From Roseibium salinum (GTDB taxonomy: Bacteria > Pseudomonadota > Alphaproteobacteria > Rhizobiales > Stappiaceae), in contig NZ_JAPEVI010000003.1 of the NCBI RefSeq assembly GCF_026240905.1, positions 1,860,001-1,924,000 on the forward strand: a stretch of 64,000 nucleotides of DNA. Direction: 5' to 3'. Position numbers and translations under genes: made by a program. Every line of letters starts with the position of its first letter. Position 1 is the stretch's first letter. The notes beneath the pieces were generated by a model. The model was not told the origin of the DNA, searched no databases, and saw only the letters and a list, made by a program, of their open reading frames with translations. Below are positions 46,899 to 55,438 of the stretch, piece after piece.

Positions 46899-49466
46899 TC
46901 AACGCCGACGGCCGCCGCCACCGCGCGCCCCACCACCACCTGACCGGCGTTGCGGAGAAGCCTGCGGCCGTGACTGCTGGACGCTGCGCTGCCGGTTGAC
47001 CTGGCTGTTGCCGGTGGACCTGGCCTGCCGGTCGCTGCTCAGATGTGCAGGGGCCTGCTTTCTTTGTGCCGGACGCGCCGCGGGCTGCTGCTGAGGCCGT
47101 TGAGCCGGCCTTTGGACACTCGGCTGCTGGGCCGGACGCTGCACGTTCGGCCTCTGGCCGGCCGGCAGATTAGTCGCACGGTCGCCGGCGGGCCTGTTCG
47201 CAATCGCAGCGCCAGCACCTGCTCCTATGGCAGCGCCCGCACCGATGTCACCGGATCGGTCCTGCAGATTTTCCCGTGATGGCGCGGCAACGTCTCCCCA
47301 GCGTCCACCCTCGAATTTCTGCCAGTTCTCCCCGTCCCTGCGATAGACCGAGCCGTCCTGCCCGGCAAATACGTCGCTCCGGCGATCCAGATTGGCCAGG
47401 CGGCCGGCATTGCCGTCCTGTTTCCAACGCTGTGCCGCGTCTGTCTGGATAGCGCTCGTGCGCGACCACTCGGGTCCGGTCACGACCTTGCCGCCCCAGG
47501 AGCCGTAGATACCGCGAGCACCGCCCACGATGACGCGATTGCCGGTGCGCGGATTATAGGCGCTGATGAACCCGGCGGTCCCGCGCGGTCCGCTGATCGC
47601 TCCGCCGCGGATATAGCCGCCTGTACGCGGATTGTAGACCCCGCCCCCGGCGATGCCGCGAAGCGGCCCATAGGCATACCCATAGCGGCCGAAGGTGCCG
47701 CGGACCGGATTGTAGAAGGCGCCGATGCCGTAGGAGACCGGCCGCGGAAAGTAGATCGGGCGCAGTCCCGGCCGGTACCAGGGCCTGTAATACCATCCAG
47801 TTCCATAGACGAAGGTTCCCCAGGCCAGGAAGCCGGTCAGGTAGCCCATCGTGTAACCGAACCAGACGGCATCCGGCTCGGTCTCGTAAATGCGCACATA
47901 TGTCGTGTTGTAGACCGGTGAGGACGGCGGAATAGTGTAGATCTCCTCCGGCACCGAGGTTGCCACCTGGAACGGGCCTTCAGGGTTGTCGCCGACAAAC
48001 CAGACACCATCCTGAAGCACGTAATACCTTGCCCCGACCTGGATGACCTGATCGGACGTGTTCACCGCGTAGGCGAGCGTTGTGCCCTCGATCGGCTCGA
48101 ATTCCGGATCGCCGGCGTAGGAGACATCGGCGCTGAGCGAGCCCAGTTTCACGCGCGCCGTGGTCGGAATGCTGGCCTTCAGCCGCGCCTGCTCTGCCTC
48201 CGACGAGCCCGGAACGGAGGCGCGCACCGAATAATAAGGCGCGTCTTCCGGCAAGTTCCGGAAGTCTGCCGGCATGTCGGGCGTCGTGAATGTCCAGGGA
48301 CCGTCCAGGGACGCCGACCGGAACCAGCGTCCCGACAAGAGGATGTACCAGGTGGATGCGGATTTCAGGAAAAACACGTCGCTGTCCGTGTTCGACGCCC
48401 ATTCAAGATCAGTGCCTTCGACCGGCTCCAGCTTCGGCTCGCCCTCAAAGACGATCATTTCGGCGGGCTTGTCGGAATAGATCACCCTTGGGGGCTGATC
48501 GTCCGGGAAGGGCTCCGCCGGGATTGCTTGTCTTGTCTCGCTCCAGTTGTCATCGTCGGGCAGGGATTCGATCAGATCCGGCAGGTCCGTGACAGGGCTC
48601 CACCCGGAGGAAATGTCCTTCGTTTTCATCCAGGACGTCTCGTCGCGCAGGTAGAACTCGGACGTCTCGTCGATCTTCAGGATGTCCCAGTTGGTGTTGA
48701 CCACGAAACTCAGGCCCTCAACGCCCTTGACCGGAGCCAGGATCGGTTCGCCGTCGATCTGCACCAGGATGGCCGGTTCGTTTGAGACGAAGATCGGCGG
48801 CGCTTTGGCATTCAGGCCCTCAACGTCTTCCATCCGCTGATATTCGGCCAAGCCGGCGGTGACGCGGTCTTCCTTTACGGTGATCGAGCCCGTCGGCATG
48901 ATCTTGCCGACCTGCAGGGAGAGATCTGTCAGCGACGCGCGATCGAGTGCGGAAAAGTCCAGTTGCGTCACCTGGATCCCGCTGACGTCGACCTCACCGT
49001 TTTCAGTGTCGGCCACGGTCGATCCGCTGATGCCGATCACGCCGAAAACGGGTGTCGCATCCTTGTCCTTCACATATTCGGCGGCCACGAGCGCGCTGAG
49101 CGTCTTGAAGTCCTTCCACTCGGTGTATTGCGGCTGATAGAGGATGAGCGTCGCCCCGCCGTCGGTACGATAGGAGCGCGGCCAGCCGGTACCTTCTTCA
49201 GCTTCCGTCAACTGAAGATACTTGCCGCTGACGAACCCGTTCTGGCCGTTGAAACTGATGGAACACCAGGCACCGCTGTCGTCGCAGTTTTGCAGCTCTA
49301 CTTGGGTACCGTCCGGGACGGTGCCAAGTGTTCCGTAGCCGGTCCCCGGCCCCTGGCGGAAGTTCACGTTGGCGGTGGTGACGGCCGGTGCCGCGAGAAC
49401 GCCGTTTATGAATACGGTTTGGACAATCAGTGCTGAGGATAAAAGAACGGATATTGTCTTACGCAT
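46899..49466 (-). CDS. Exported SH3-domain protein with three internal repeats and a basic low-complexity tail
   Basis: An 855-residue protein of no named function. The start at 49466 has GGAGGA 6 bases upstream. A signal peptide is followed by an SH3b domain (TTANVNFRQGPGTGYGTLG...SGKYLQL, ~28-90). Three related ~100-residue repeats follow, opening EPILAPVKGVEGLSFVVNT, EPKLEPVEGTDLEWASNT and DPEFEPIEGTTLAYAVNT, each containing a WY-rich hairpin and a proline linker. Then come a hydrophobic WFGYTMGYLTGFLAWG segment and a Gly/Tyr-rich region (YNPRTG repeats). The tail is rich in Gln, Pro and Arg and ends GGGGARGGGGRRR. An envelope or wall-binding role is inferred. Confidence 0.8.
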   Translation of the reverse strand: MRKTISVLLSSALIVQTVFINGVLAAPAVTTANVNFRQGPGTGYGTLGTVPDGTQVELQNCDDSGAWCSISFNGQNGFVSGKYLQLTEAEEGTGWPRSYRTDGGATLILYQPQYTEWKDFKTLSALVAAEYVKDKDATPVFGVIGISGSTVADTENGEVDVSGIQVTQLDFSALDRASLTDLSLQVGKIMPTGSITVKEDRVTAGLAEYQRMEDVEGLNAKAPPIFVSNEPAILVQIDGEPILAPVKGVEGLSFVVNTNWDILKIDETSEFYLRDETSWMKTKDISSGWSPVTDLPDLIESLPDDDNWSETRQAIPAEPFPDDQPPRVIYSDKPAEMIVFEGEPKLEPVEGTDLEWASNTDSDVFFLKSASTWYILLSGRWFRSASLDGPWTFTTPDMPADFRNLPEDAPYYSVRASVPGSSEAEQARLKASIPTTARVKLGSLSADVSYAGDPEFEPIEGTTLAYAVNTSDQVIQVGARYYVLQDGVWFVGDNPEGPFQVATSVPEEIYTIPPSSPVYNTTYVRIYETEPDAVWFGYTMGYLTGFLAWGTFVYGTGWYYRPWYRPGLRPIYFPRPVSYGIGAFYNPVRGTFGRYGYAYGPLRGIAGGGVYNPRTGGYIRGGAISGPRGTAGFISAYNPRTGNRVIVGGARGIYGSWGGKVVTGPEWSRTSAIQTDAAQRWKQDGNAGRLANLDRRSDVFAGQDGSVYRRDGENWQKFEGGRWGDVAAPSRENLQDRSGDIGAGAAIGAGAGAAIANRPAGDRATNLPAGQRPNVQRPAQQPSVQRPAQRPQQQPAARPAQRKQAPAHLSSDRQARSTGNSQVNRQRSVQQSRPQASPQRRSGGGGARGGGGRRR

Positions 49467-49682
49467 GGGATCCTCCGGGAGGCGGAGCAAGAATTGGGTG
49501 GACAACTGTACCACTGGTTGCCACGAATGGCTGCAATCGAAACAGCCGTAATGGCAGATTGTGATCATGCGCACTGGCCGCGCAAATCGACTTGCCTATA
49601 CTCGCCCCACCAGTCACGTCATCCTCGATGCGGCATCCGGTGCTTGTTCGATGGACGACCTTTTGAACCCGGGAGATTAACG

Positions 49683-50111
49683 TTGCGAACGTCGCGCTAT
49701 GCCTTGACCGCCGGACTGGCTTGCCTGAGCATCGCCGCTCTTGCCGCCTTCCATCCCTCTGAGGCCCGGGCGGAAATCTTCTATTGCGAGAGCACCCGAG
49801 GGACGAATGGCGGCGCCAAGTACTGCAACTTTCTGCTGTTCGACAATGCATTCACCCGGCATCGGCAGATCGTAGTCGCCCAGGGCGCGCGCCGGGAGGT
49901 GGCGCTCAACGGGCGCTATGACATTTTCTGCGTTCTCGTGCAGAACCATACCGGCGTGCCCGAGAATATCGCCTACCGGAAACAGCAGTGCCGCAAGACG
50001 GACACCGGACGGGAATACAAGGTGCCGATCAAGGCGCTCAACATGCGCCGCGGCCGCGACGGGTTCAGCACCGATGAGATCGGCAGCCATTTGCCGCAAG
50101 AGGGCTGGTAG
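49683..50111 (+). CDS. DUF1036 exported protein
   Basis: A 142-residue protein with a signal peptide (LTAGLACLSIAALAAFHPSEARA) and Cys-containing mature part (IFYCESTRG, YCNFLLFDNA, FCVLVQNHTG, QQCRKTDTG) resembling DUF1036 proteins. The start is TTG 49683, set by GGGAG (49671-49675) at 7 bases. Longer frames upstream are not credible. The function is unknown. Confidence 0.7.
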   Translation: MRTSRYALTAGLACLSIAALAAFHPSEARAEIFYCESTRGTNGGAKYCNFLLFDNAFTRHRQIVVAQGARREVALNGRYDIFCVLVQNHTGVPENIAYRKQQCRKTDTGREYKVPIKALNMRRGRDGFSTDEIGSHLPQEGW

Positions 50112-50167
50112 GTTTCGCTCGAAGTACGCGGCGTGACTTACGCCACGCCGGAAGGGCCTGGTCTCGG

Positions 50168-51293
50168 TCAGCAGGCGAGCGAGGAGATCGTCCGCCCCGT
50201 CATCAGGACGGCCTGACCCGTGCGGGCCGACAGCTGGGCGGCAAGGCCCATCTCGACCGCGCGGCGGCCGTCGTCGAGCGTCACTTCCGGCCGCTCGAGC
50301 TCGCCGCGAACGACGGCGACGAACCTCTCGTGCTGATAAAAGGTGGACCCGTTGTGATCGCCTGCGTGGAGGATTGTCGGGTCGACCGGAACGTCCATCC
50401 GGCGCGGTCCCTTCGGAGTGCGCGGCGACACGACCAGGTGCGGCATCGGCAACTCGCCGAGTTCCGCTGGCCAGAACCGCTCTGGACCGGGCACGAAGGC
50501 TTCGATTTTGCCTTTCGGCCCGACCGCGGAGACCTCTTCCTGGTAGCGTGACCCTTCCGCGAACATGCACAGTTCCAGCATGGCGCGGGAGCCGTTTTCG
50601 AAGTCGACGATTACGTAGCCGTTGTCGAGAATGTCCGGCTGTTCGCCGTCATAGATCTCATCCTTGTGGTTGGCATCCTGACCGGCGGAGGCCATGATCT
50701 CGAACCGGCTCGCACTTCATGATCAGGCGCATCAGGTCGAAGAAATGGCAGCATTTTTCGACGAATGTGCCGCCTGAATAGCGGTTGAAACGGTTCCAGG
50801 CGCCCACCTTGTCCAGGAACGGGTAGCGGTGCTCGCGGATGGTGAGCATCCTGATGCCGCCAGTCGCCTCGTCGGCCTGCCGGATGAGGGCGGCGATCGG
50901 CGGCATGTAGCGGTATTCCATGGCGATCCAGACCGGCGCCGGATAGCCGGCCCTGAAGGCCTCCAGCTCGGCCAGGTCCTTCGGATCGGTGAAAAGCGGC
51001 TTTTCGACCAGCAGCGGCAGCGGACGCCTCCGGCGGATCTCTTCCATCTGCGGAACATGGCAGTGGTTGGGGCTGGCAATCAGGATGCAGTCAATCTCCT
51101 CCACATCCAGCAACTCGGAGACGGACCCGACGAACACGGCATCCGGCGCGAACTGCGAGGCGGCACTGGCCATTGCGGCGTCCGGCTCGAAGATCGCGGT
51201 CACTTCCGTATAGGGCAAAAGAGCGATATTGCGCAGATGCTCCTGGCCCATCATTCCGCAGCCTATCACACCGTATCTTACCTTTGCAGGCAT
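50168..51293 (-). pseudogene. Gfo/Idh/MocA-fold oxidoreductase, candidate NAD+-dependent sulfoquinovosidase, frameshifted as read
   Basis: Two frames join to one 374-residue protein. The first (51293 downward) has the Rossmann motif VIGCGMMGQEH, the EKP motif (LLVEKPLF) and YSGGTFVEKCCHFFDLMRLIMK, then leaves frame after CEPVR. The second resumes IMASAGQDANHKDEIYD and ends at 50168. One surplus base at 50699-50702 separates them. It lies beside the sulfo-SMO genes and no GH31 sulfoquinovosidase is present. NAD+-dependent sulfoquinovosidases (GH188) have this fold and are known from clusters lacking GH31. That assignment rests on fold and context and is an inference. A simple sugar dehydrogenase is the alternative. 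Confidence 0.75.
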
Positions 51294-51329
51294 CTAATCC
51301 TCCACAAGAGGCAGGGTCTTTTCACCCGC

Positions 51330-52040
51330 CTATTTCAGTCGCTGAACGTAATGCGCCCTGTCGGTATCGAACCATGTCCGCGAGTATTCGACCGGTTTGG
51401 GCCGGTCCGCCCAGCTGAACCGTTCGATGTAACCCGTGACCGTTCCCGGCGCCTTGGAAAACACCTCTGGCGCCCAGGCGGGCACCTCCTTGATCGTCAC
51501 CCTGTCTTCAGCGCGAACGATCCAGAAGCCGAGTTGCTTCTGGTAATAGCGGTAGAGCGAATCGGAGAGCTGGTCCCGCCTGACGAAGCCTGAGTCGCCG
51601 TCGAGCCAGATCTCCTCGACCGCGATCATGACATCATTTAGATATCGAAGCCGACGAATCCGGGTGCCCTCCGCGCTGGTGCCGAAGGCCGGAAGAACGT
51701 CCGGCTTGGCCATGCGCTCCACGTTGAGGACATCCGCCCGCGGCAGACCGCCCCCCGTCAGAAGCTCCAGGCGGAACATCGCATAGACGCTCTCATGGGC
51801 CCCGCCCTGGCGTATGTAGTTTCCCGAACCCTGGATCCGCTCGAGTAAGCCTTTTTCCGTAAGGTCGGCCAGAGCCTTGCGCAGGGTGCCGATCGATATT
51901 CCCAGCTCCTCCGCCATGTCGCGCTCGGGCGGCAGACGCTCGCCGTCGATCAGCCGTCCGGCGGCGATATCCCTGATCAAAAGTTCGCTTATCTGCACAT
52001 AGAGTGGCAGGGCGTTGGAGTTTTGCGAGGCGGTCGGCAT
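51330..52040 (-). CDS. GntR-family (HutC-type) regulator of the sulfonate locus
   Basis: A 236-residue regulator. The winged HTH (LPPERDMAEELGISIGTLRKALADLTEKGLLERIQGSGNY region) is followed by a UTRA ligand domain (RIRRLRYLNDVMIAVEEIWLDGD). The start is taken as ATG 52040, and a TTG at 52064 would add 8 residues. It is divergent from the monooxygenase operon and 36 bases upstream of the Gfo/Idh/MocA gene, so it probably senses the imported sulfosugar or an intermediate and controls both strands. Confidence 0.87.
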   Translation of the reverse strand: MPTASQNSNALPLYVQISELLIRDIAAGRLIDGERLPPERDMAEELGISIGTLRKALADLTEKGLLERIQGSGNYIRQGGAHESVYAMFRLELLTGGGLPRADVLNVERMAKPDVLPAFGTSAEGTRIRRLRYLNDVMIAVEEIWLDGDSGFVRRDQLSDSLYRYYQKQLGFWIVRAEDRVTIKEVPAWAPEVFSKAPGTVTGYIERFSWADRPKPVEYSRTWFDTDRAHYVQRLK

Positions 52041-52066
52041 GCGTTTCTGAGGACCCGAATTCAAAA

Positions 52067-52091
52067 TTGATACACTATTGATTTACATCAA
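52067..52091. promoter_or_regulatory. Candidate GntR operator
   Basis: A 25-base AT-rich segment is bounded by TTGAT (52067-52071) and ATCAA (52087-52091) and also contains the direct repeat ATTGAT with an 11-base period (52066, 52077). It lies in the divergent promoter region between the GntR gene and the monooxygenase operon. Symmetry is only partial, so this is tentative. Confidence 0.35.
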
Positions 52092-52231
52092 ATCGGGTGA
52101 TATGCAAGAGGAAATTCGAAGGCGAAGTGAAGCCAATCGAAAACAAACGAAACCGCGTTCTCAAAGACCGCTCAACTTTGCTGCCATCCCGGCGTTCCGC
52201 AGGACGGCAGGCCGATCAAAGGGAGAAATCC

Positions 52232-53386
52232 ATGACTGTTGTCCCGGTAACATCGCCGGATCTCGACGCTGCGGAAGTGTCCTGGTTCGCGGCATTGTGC
52301 TCCGACGACTACCAGTTCCTGGGAGTTCCGGAAGGCCACCTGCGGTCTTCGTGGGAGCACTGCTCCTCGATCGTGAAGACAGCGGAAGAACAGGGATTCC
52401 GCAACATCCTGTGCCCGTCTTCCTACCAGGTCGGCCAGGACACGCTCTCCTTCGTGGCCGGCTGTGCGCCGATCACGGACAGGATCAACCTGCTGGCGGC
52501 CGTGCGCTGCGGTGAAATGCAGCCGATCATGCTGGCGCGCACCATTGCGACGCTCGACCACATGCTGAAGGGGCGCCTGACGGTCAACATCATCTCGTCG
52601 GACTTTCCCGGCGAACAGGCCGACAGCGGCTACCGCTACCAGCGCTCGCGGGAGGTGGTGGAGATCCTGAAACAGGCCTGGACGCAGGACGAGATCAACT
52701 TCGAAGGCGAGATCTACACCTTCAAGGGGCTCACCACGGACCCGGCCAAGCCCTATCAGACCGGCGGCCCCCTGCTCTATTTCGGCGGCTACTCGCCCCC
52801 CGCGCTGGAGCTCTGCGGTCAGCACTGCGACGTCTACCTGATGTGGCCCGAAAAGGTCGAGGAACTGGCCGGGCGGATGAAGGCCGTCAATGCGGTGGCC
52901 GAAAAATACGACCGCACGCTGGACTACGGCCTGCGCGTCCACATGATCGTGCGCGACACCGAACGCGAAGCGCAGGAATATGCCGACTACATCGTCTCCA
53001 AACTGGACGACGTCCAGGGCACGGCAATCCGCGAGCGGGCTCTCGATGCCCGGTCCCTGGGTGTCAGCCATCAGGCCAAAAACCGCGATATTGCCGACGA
53101 GTTCGGATATATCGAACCGAACCTGTGGACCGGCGTCGGCCGCGCCCGGTCCGGCTGCGGCGCCGCGCTGGTCGGCTCCACGGATCAGGTCCTGTCCAAG
53201 ATCGAGGACTACCAGAAGATGGGCATAAGAGCCTTCATCTTCTCCGGCTACCCGCATCTTGAGGAAGCAAAGCACTTCGGTTCGCGCGTCCTGCCGAACC
53301 TGAAAACCTGCTCGCTTCCTCATGTCTACGGCCGCGTCCCGGCCGAGACCCCGGCAACCCCTCTCGGCAATGGAGTGCGTCGCTGA
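52232..53386 (+). CDS. smoC: Flavin-dependent sulfoquinovose monooxygenase (SmoC-like, LLM class)
   Basis: A 384-residue SsuD-type TIM-barrel monooxygenase that uses FMNH2 and O2 to cleave the C-S bond. Visible family blocks are NILCPSSYQVGQDTLSF, RCGEMQPIMLARTIATLD, LTVNIISSDFPGE, YRYQRSREVVEILKQAW and LRVHMIVRDTEREA. The start at 52232 has GGGAGA just upstream. The assignment to SmoC (sulfoquinovose to 6-oxo-glucose plus sulfite) comes from the combination with the reductases that follow, and from close recollected resemblance to Agrobacterium SmoC. Another alkanesulfonate is possible. It overlaps the next gene by one base. Confidence 0.85.
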   Translation: MTVVPVTSPDLDAAEVSWFAALCSDDYQFLGVPEGHLRSSWEHCSSIVKTAEEQGFRNILCPSSYQVGQDTLSFVAGCAPITDRINLLAAVRCGEMQPIMLARTIATLDHMLKGRLTVNIISSDFPGEQADSGYRYQRSREVVEILKQAWTQDEINFEGEIYTFKGLTTDPAKPYQTGGPLLYFGGYSPPALELCGQHCDVYLMWPEKVEELAGRMKAVNAVAEKYDRTLDYGLRVHMIVRDTEREAQEYADYIVSKLDDVQGTAIRERALDARSLGVSHQAKNRDIADEFGYIEPNLWTGVGRARSGCGAALVGSTDQVLSKIEDYQKMGIRAFIFSGYPHLEEAKHFGSRVLPNLKTCSLPHVYGRVPAETPATPLGNGVRR

Positions 53387-54276
53387 TGGAACGCGTCAGA
53401 CTTACCGACACCCTGGAGATTTCCCGGCTGATCTACGGCATGTGGCGCCTCGGCGACGACAAGGACACATCGCCCGCCCATGTGGAGAGGAAGATCCAGA
53501 CCTGCCTCGATCAGGGAATTACCGCGTTCGATCAGGCGGATATCTATGGCGGCTACACCGCGGAAGCCGTTCTGGGCGGCGCGCTGAAGGCCAACCCGGC
53601 CCTGCGCGACAGGATCGAAATCGTCACCAAATGCGGCATCGTCGCCCCCGTCGGCCGCTATGCGTCCAGCATGGTGAAACACTATGACACCTCCCGTGCG
53701 CATATCGAGAAATCGGTCGAGGCATCCCTTGCCGATATGGGCATCGAGACGATCGACCTTCTGCTGATCCATAGGCCGGACCCCTTCATGGATCACCATG
53801 AGACCGCGTCCGCGCTCGATGATCTGGTGAAGAGCGGCAAGGTGAAAAATGTCGGCGTTTCCAATTTCCGTCCGTGGGACTGGCAACTGCTGCAATCGGC
53901 CATGAAAACCGAACTGGTCACCAACCAGATCGAGATTTCCCTGAAGGAGATCTCGCCGTTCACCAACGGCGATGTCGCGTTTCACCAGCGGCTCGGAACC
54001 CGGATCATGGCCTGGTCGCCGCTCGGCGGTGGCGCGCTGATCTCCGAGGGCGGCGCGATCGGTGCTGTCCTTGACGAACTTGCAGGAGACTACGGCGTCG
54101 ACCGTTCGGCGGTTGCAGTCGCCTTCCTTCTGGCGCACCCGGCGCAGGTTCTTCCCGTTCTTGGAACCAACAACCTGGAACGGATCGGCAGGATCGCCGA
54201 CGCGCTGAAGGTCAATCTGGACCGCGAAACCTGGTACCGCCTCTATGAAGCGGCCCTCGGAAAAGAGGTGCCCTGA
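53386..54276 (+). CDS. smoB: Aldo/keto reductase, candidate 6-oxo-glucose reductase (SmoB-like)
   Basis: A 296-residue NAD(P)H-dependent reductase. The catalytic tetrad is recognisable: Asp and Tyr in FDQADIYGGYTAE (~49-54), Lys in IVTKCGIV (~85) and His in LLLIHRPDPF (~126). KVKNVGVSNFRPWD and WSPLGGGAL complete the fold. In the sulfo-SMO pathway SmoB reduces 6-dehydroglucose to glucose after desulfonation, and its position between the monooxygenase and flavin reductase fits. The start overlaps the stop of smoC by one base (TGATGG). Confidence 0.87.
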   Translation: MERVRLTDTLEISRLIYGMWRLGDDKDTSPAHVERKIQTCLDQGITAFDQADIYGGYTAEAVLGGALKANPALRDRIEIVTKCGIVAPVGRYASSMVKHYDTSRAHIEKSVEASLADMGIETIDLLLIHRPDPFMDHHETASALDDLVKSGKVKNVGVSNFRPWDWQLLQSAMKTELVTNQIEISLKEISPFTNGDVAFHQRLGTRIMAWSPLGGGALISEGGAIGAVLDELAGDYGVDRSAVAVAFLLAHPAQVLPVLGTNNLERIGRIADALKVNLDRETWYRLYEAALGKEVP

Positions 54277-54791
54277 TGACCATGCACAATACCAATCATA
54301 CCGTTACCTTCGAGCCTGATTCCGACAATACCCGCCTCCTGCGGGACGCATTCGGCCGCTTCGCAACCGGCGTGACCGTCGTCACCACCGGAACCGACGA
54401 CGGCCCGGTCGGGATCACCGCCAACAGCTTTTCCTCCGTCTCCCTGGAGCCGCCGCTGGTTCTGTGGATGCCGGACAAGGGATCGCGCCGGTTCCGCTAT
54501 TTCGAGACGGCCGAGCATTATGCCATCCACGTGTTGAGCCATGAGCAGGCTGAGGTCTGCAGCGGTTTCGCCCGCAATGCCCATGCGTTCGACCGGCTGC
54601 CCTACAGGACCGACGAGAACGGCGTTCCGCTGATCGAGAACTGCCTCGCCCGCTTCGAATGCCGGCGGTACGCGGCCTATGAGGGCGGCGACCATCTGAT
54701 CGTGCTGGGCCGGGTCCTGCAGGCGGAAATGCGCACCGGAGACGCGCTCACCTTCTTTGCCGGCAAGCTCGGGCAAATCGCCCCGAAATAG
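54276..54791 (+). CDS. smoA: Flavin reductase (SmoA-like)
   Basis: A 171-residue FMN reductase of the split-barrel family (FGRFATGVTVVTTG, GITANSFSSVSLEPPLVLW, HVLSHEQAEVCSGFAR). It supplies reduced flavin to the two-component monooxygenase encoded two genes upstream. It overlaps smoB by one base, so smoC, smoB and smoA are made as one translationally coupled unit. Confidence 0.9.
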   Translation: MTMHNTNHTVTFEPDSDNTRLLRDAFGRFATGVTVVTTGTDDGPVGITANSFSSVSLEPPLVLWMPDKGSRRFRYFETAEHYAIHVLSHEQAEVCSGFARNAHAFDRLPYRTDENGVPLIENCLARFECRRYAAYEGGDHLIVLGRVLQAEMRTGDALTFFAGKLGQIAPK

Positions 54792-54847
54792 GCGGCAACC
54801 GCGGGGCGGGCGCCCCGTATCAACGGAATATTCAGGGAGGAGCCCGG

Positions 54848-55438
54848 ATGGGCGCATTGTTGGCGGTCCTCGCACCGCTTGCCTTTGCCAATTCCTATTT
54901 ATTGCGCATCGGCCGTGCAATCGGCGCTTTCGCCGTAGCCTTGATGGTTGTCGCGATCCTGATCCAGGTCGTGTTCCGCTATGTCTTCAACAATGCGCTG
55001 CCCTGGCCCGATGAAGCCGCGCGGTTCTGCATGCTGTGGATGACCGGCCTGATGGCGCCGACGGCCTTCCGGCGGGGTGGTTTCGTGGCGATCGACATGA
55101 TCAGCCACGCCCTGCCGCGGGCTCTCGCCCACCTGCTTTCGCTGGCTCTGCTGGCGCTTTCGCTGCTCGTTCTGCTGGTCGCGATCCGGATCGGCTATGC
55201 GGAGGTCACCGGCTTCGGCGGCCGGTTTGCGACCGCCTCGCTCTATGTGCCTGGCAATGCCACCTTCAGTGAATGGTTCCGCGTCCCGCGCAGCTGGATG
55301 ATGGCCTCGCTCCTTGTTGGCGTGGTCCTGCTGGCGCTGGTCAATGTCGAGCTGATCCTGCGCAACGTCATTTCCGCAATCGGCGGCACCGAACGCCTGC
55401 CGGTCATTCCGGACGCCGACCCGGTGGGAGCCGAGTGA
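54848..55438 (+). CDS. dctQ: TRAP transporter small permease (DctQ)
   Basis: A 196-residue membrane protein with about four helices (for example AIGAFAVALMVVAILIQVVFRYVF and LLSLALLALSLLVLLVAI). The DctQ signature is RYVFNNALPWPDEAARFCMLWMTG. GGGAGGAG lies just before the ATG. Its stop overlaps the dctM start (TGATG). The gap of 56 bases after smoA suggests the same transcript. Confidence 0.9.
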   Translation: MGALLAVLAPLAFANSYLLRIGRAIGAFAVALMVVAILIQVVFRYVFNNALPWPDEAARFCMLWMTGLMAPTAFRRGGFVAIDMISHALPRALAHLLSLALLALSLLVLLVAIRIGYAEVTGFGGRFATASLYVPGNATFSEWFRVPRSWMMASLLVGVVLLALVNVELILRNVISAIGGTERLPVIPDADPVGAE

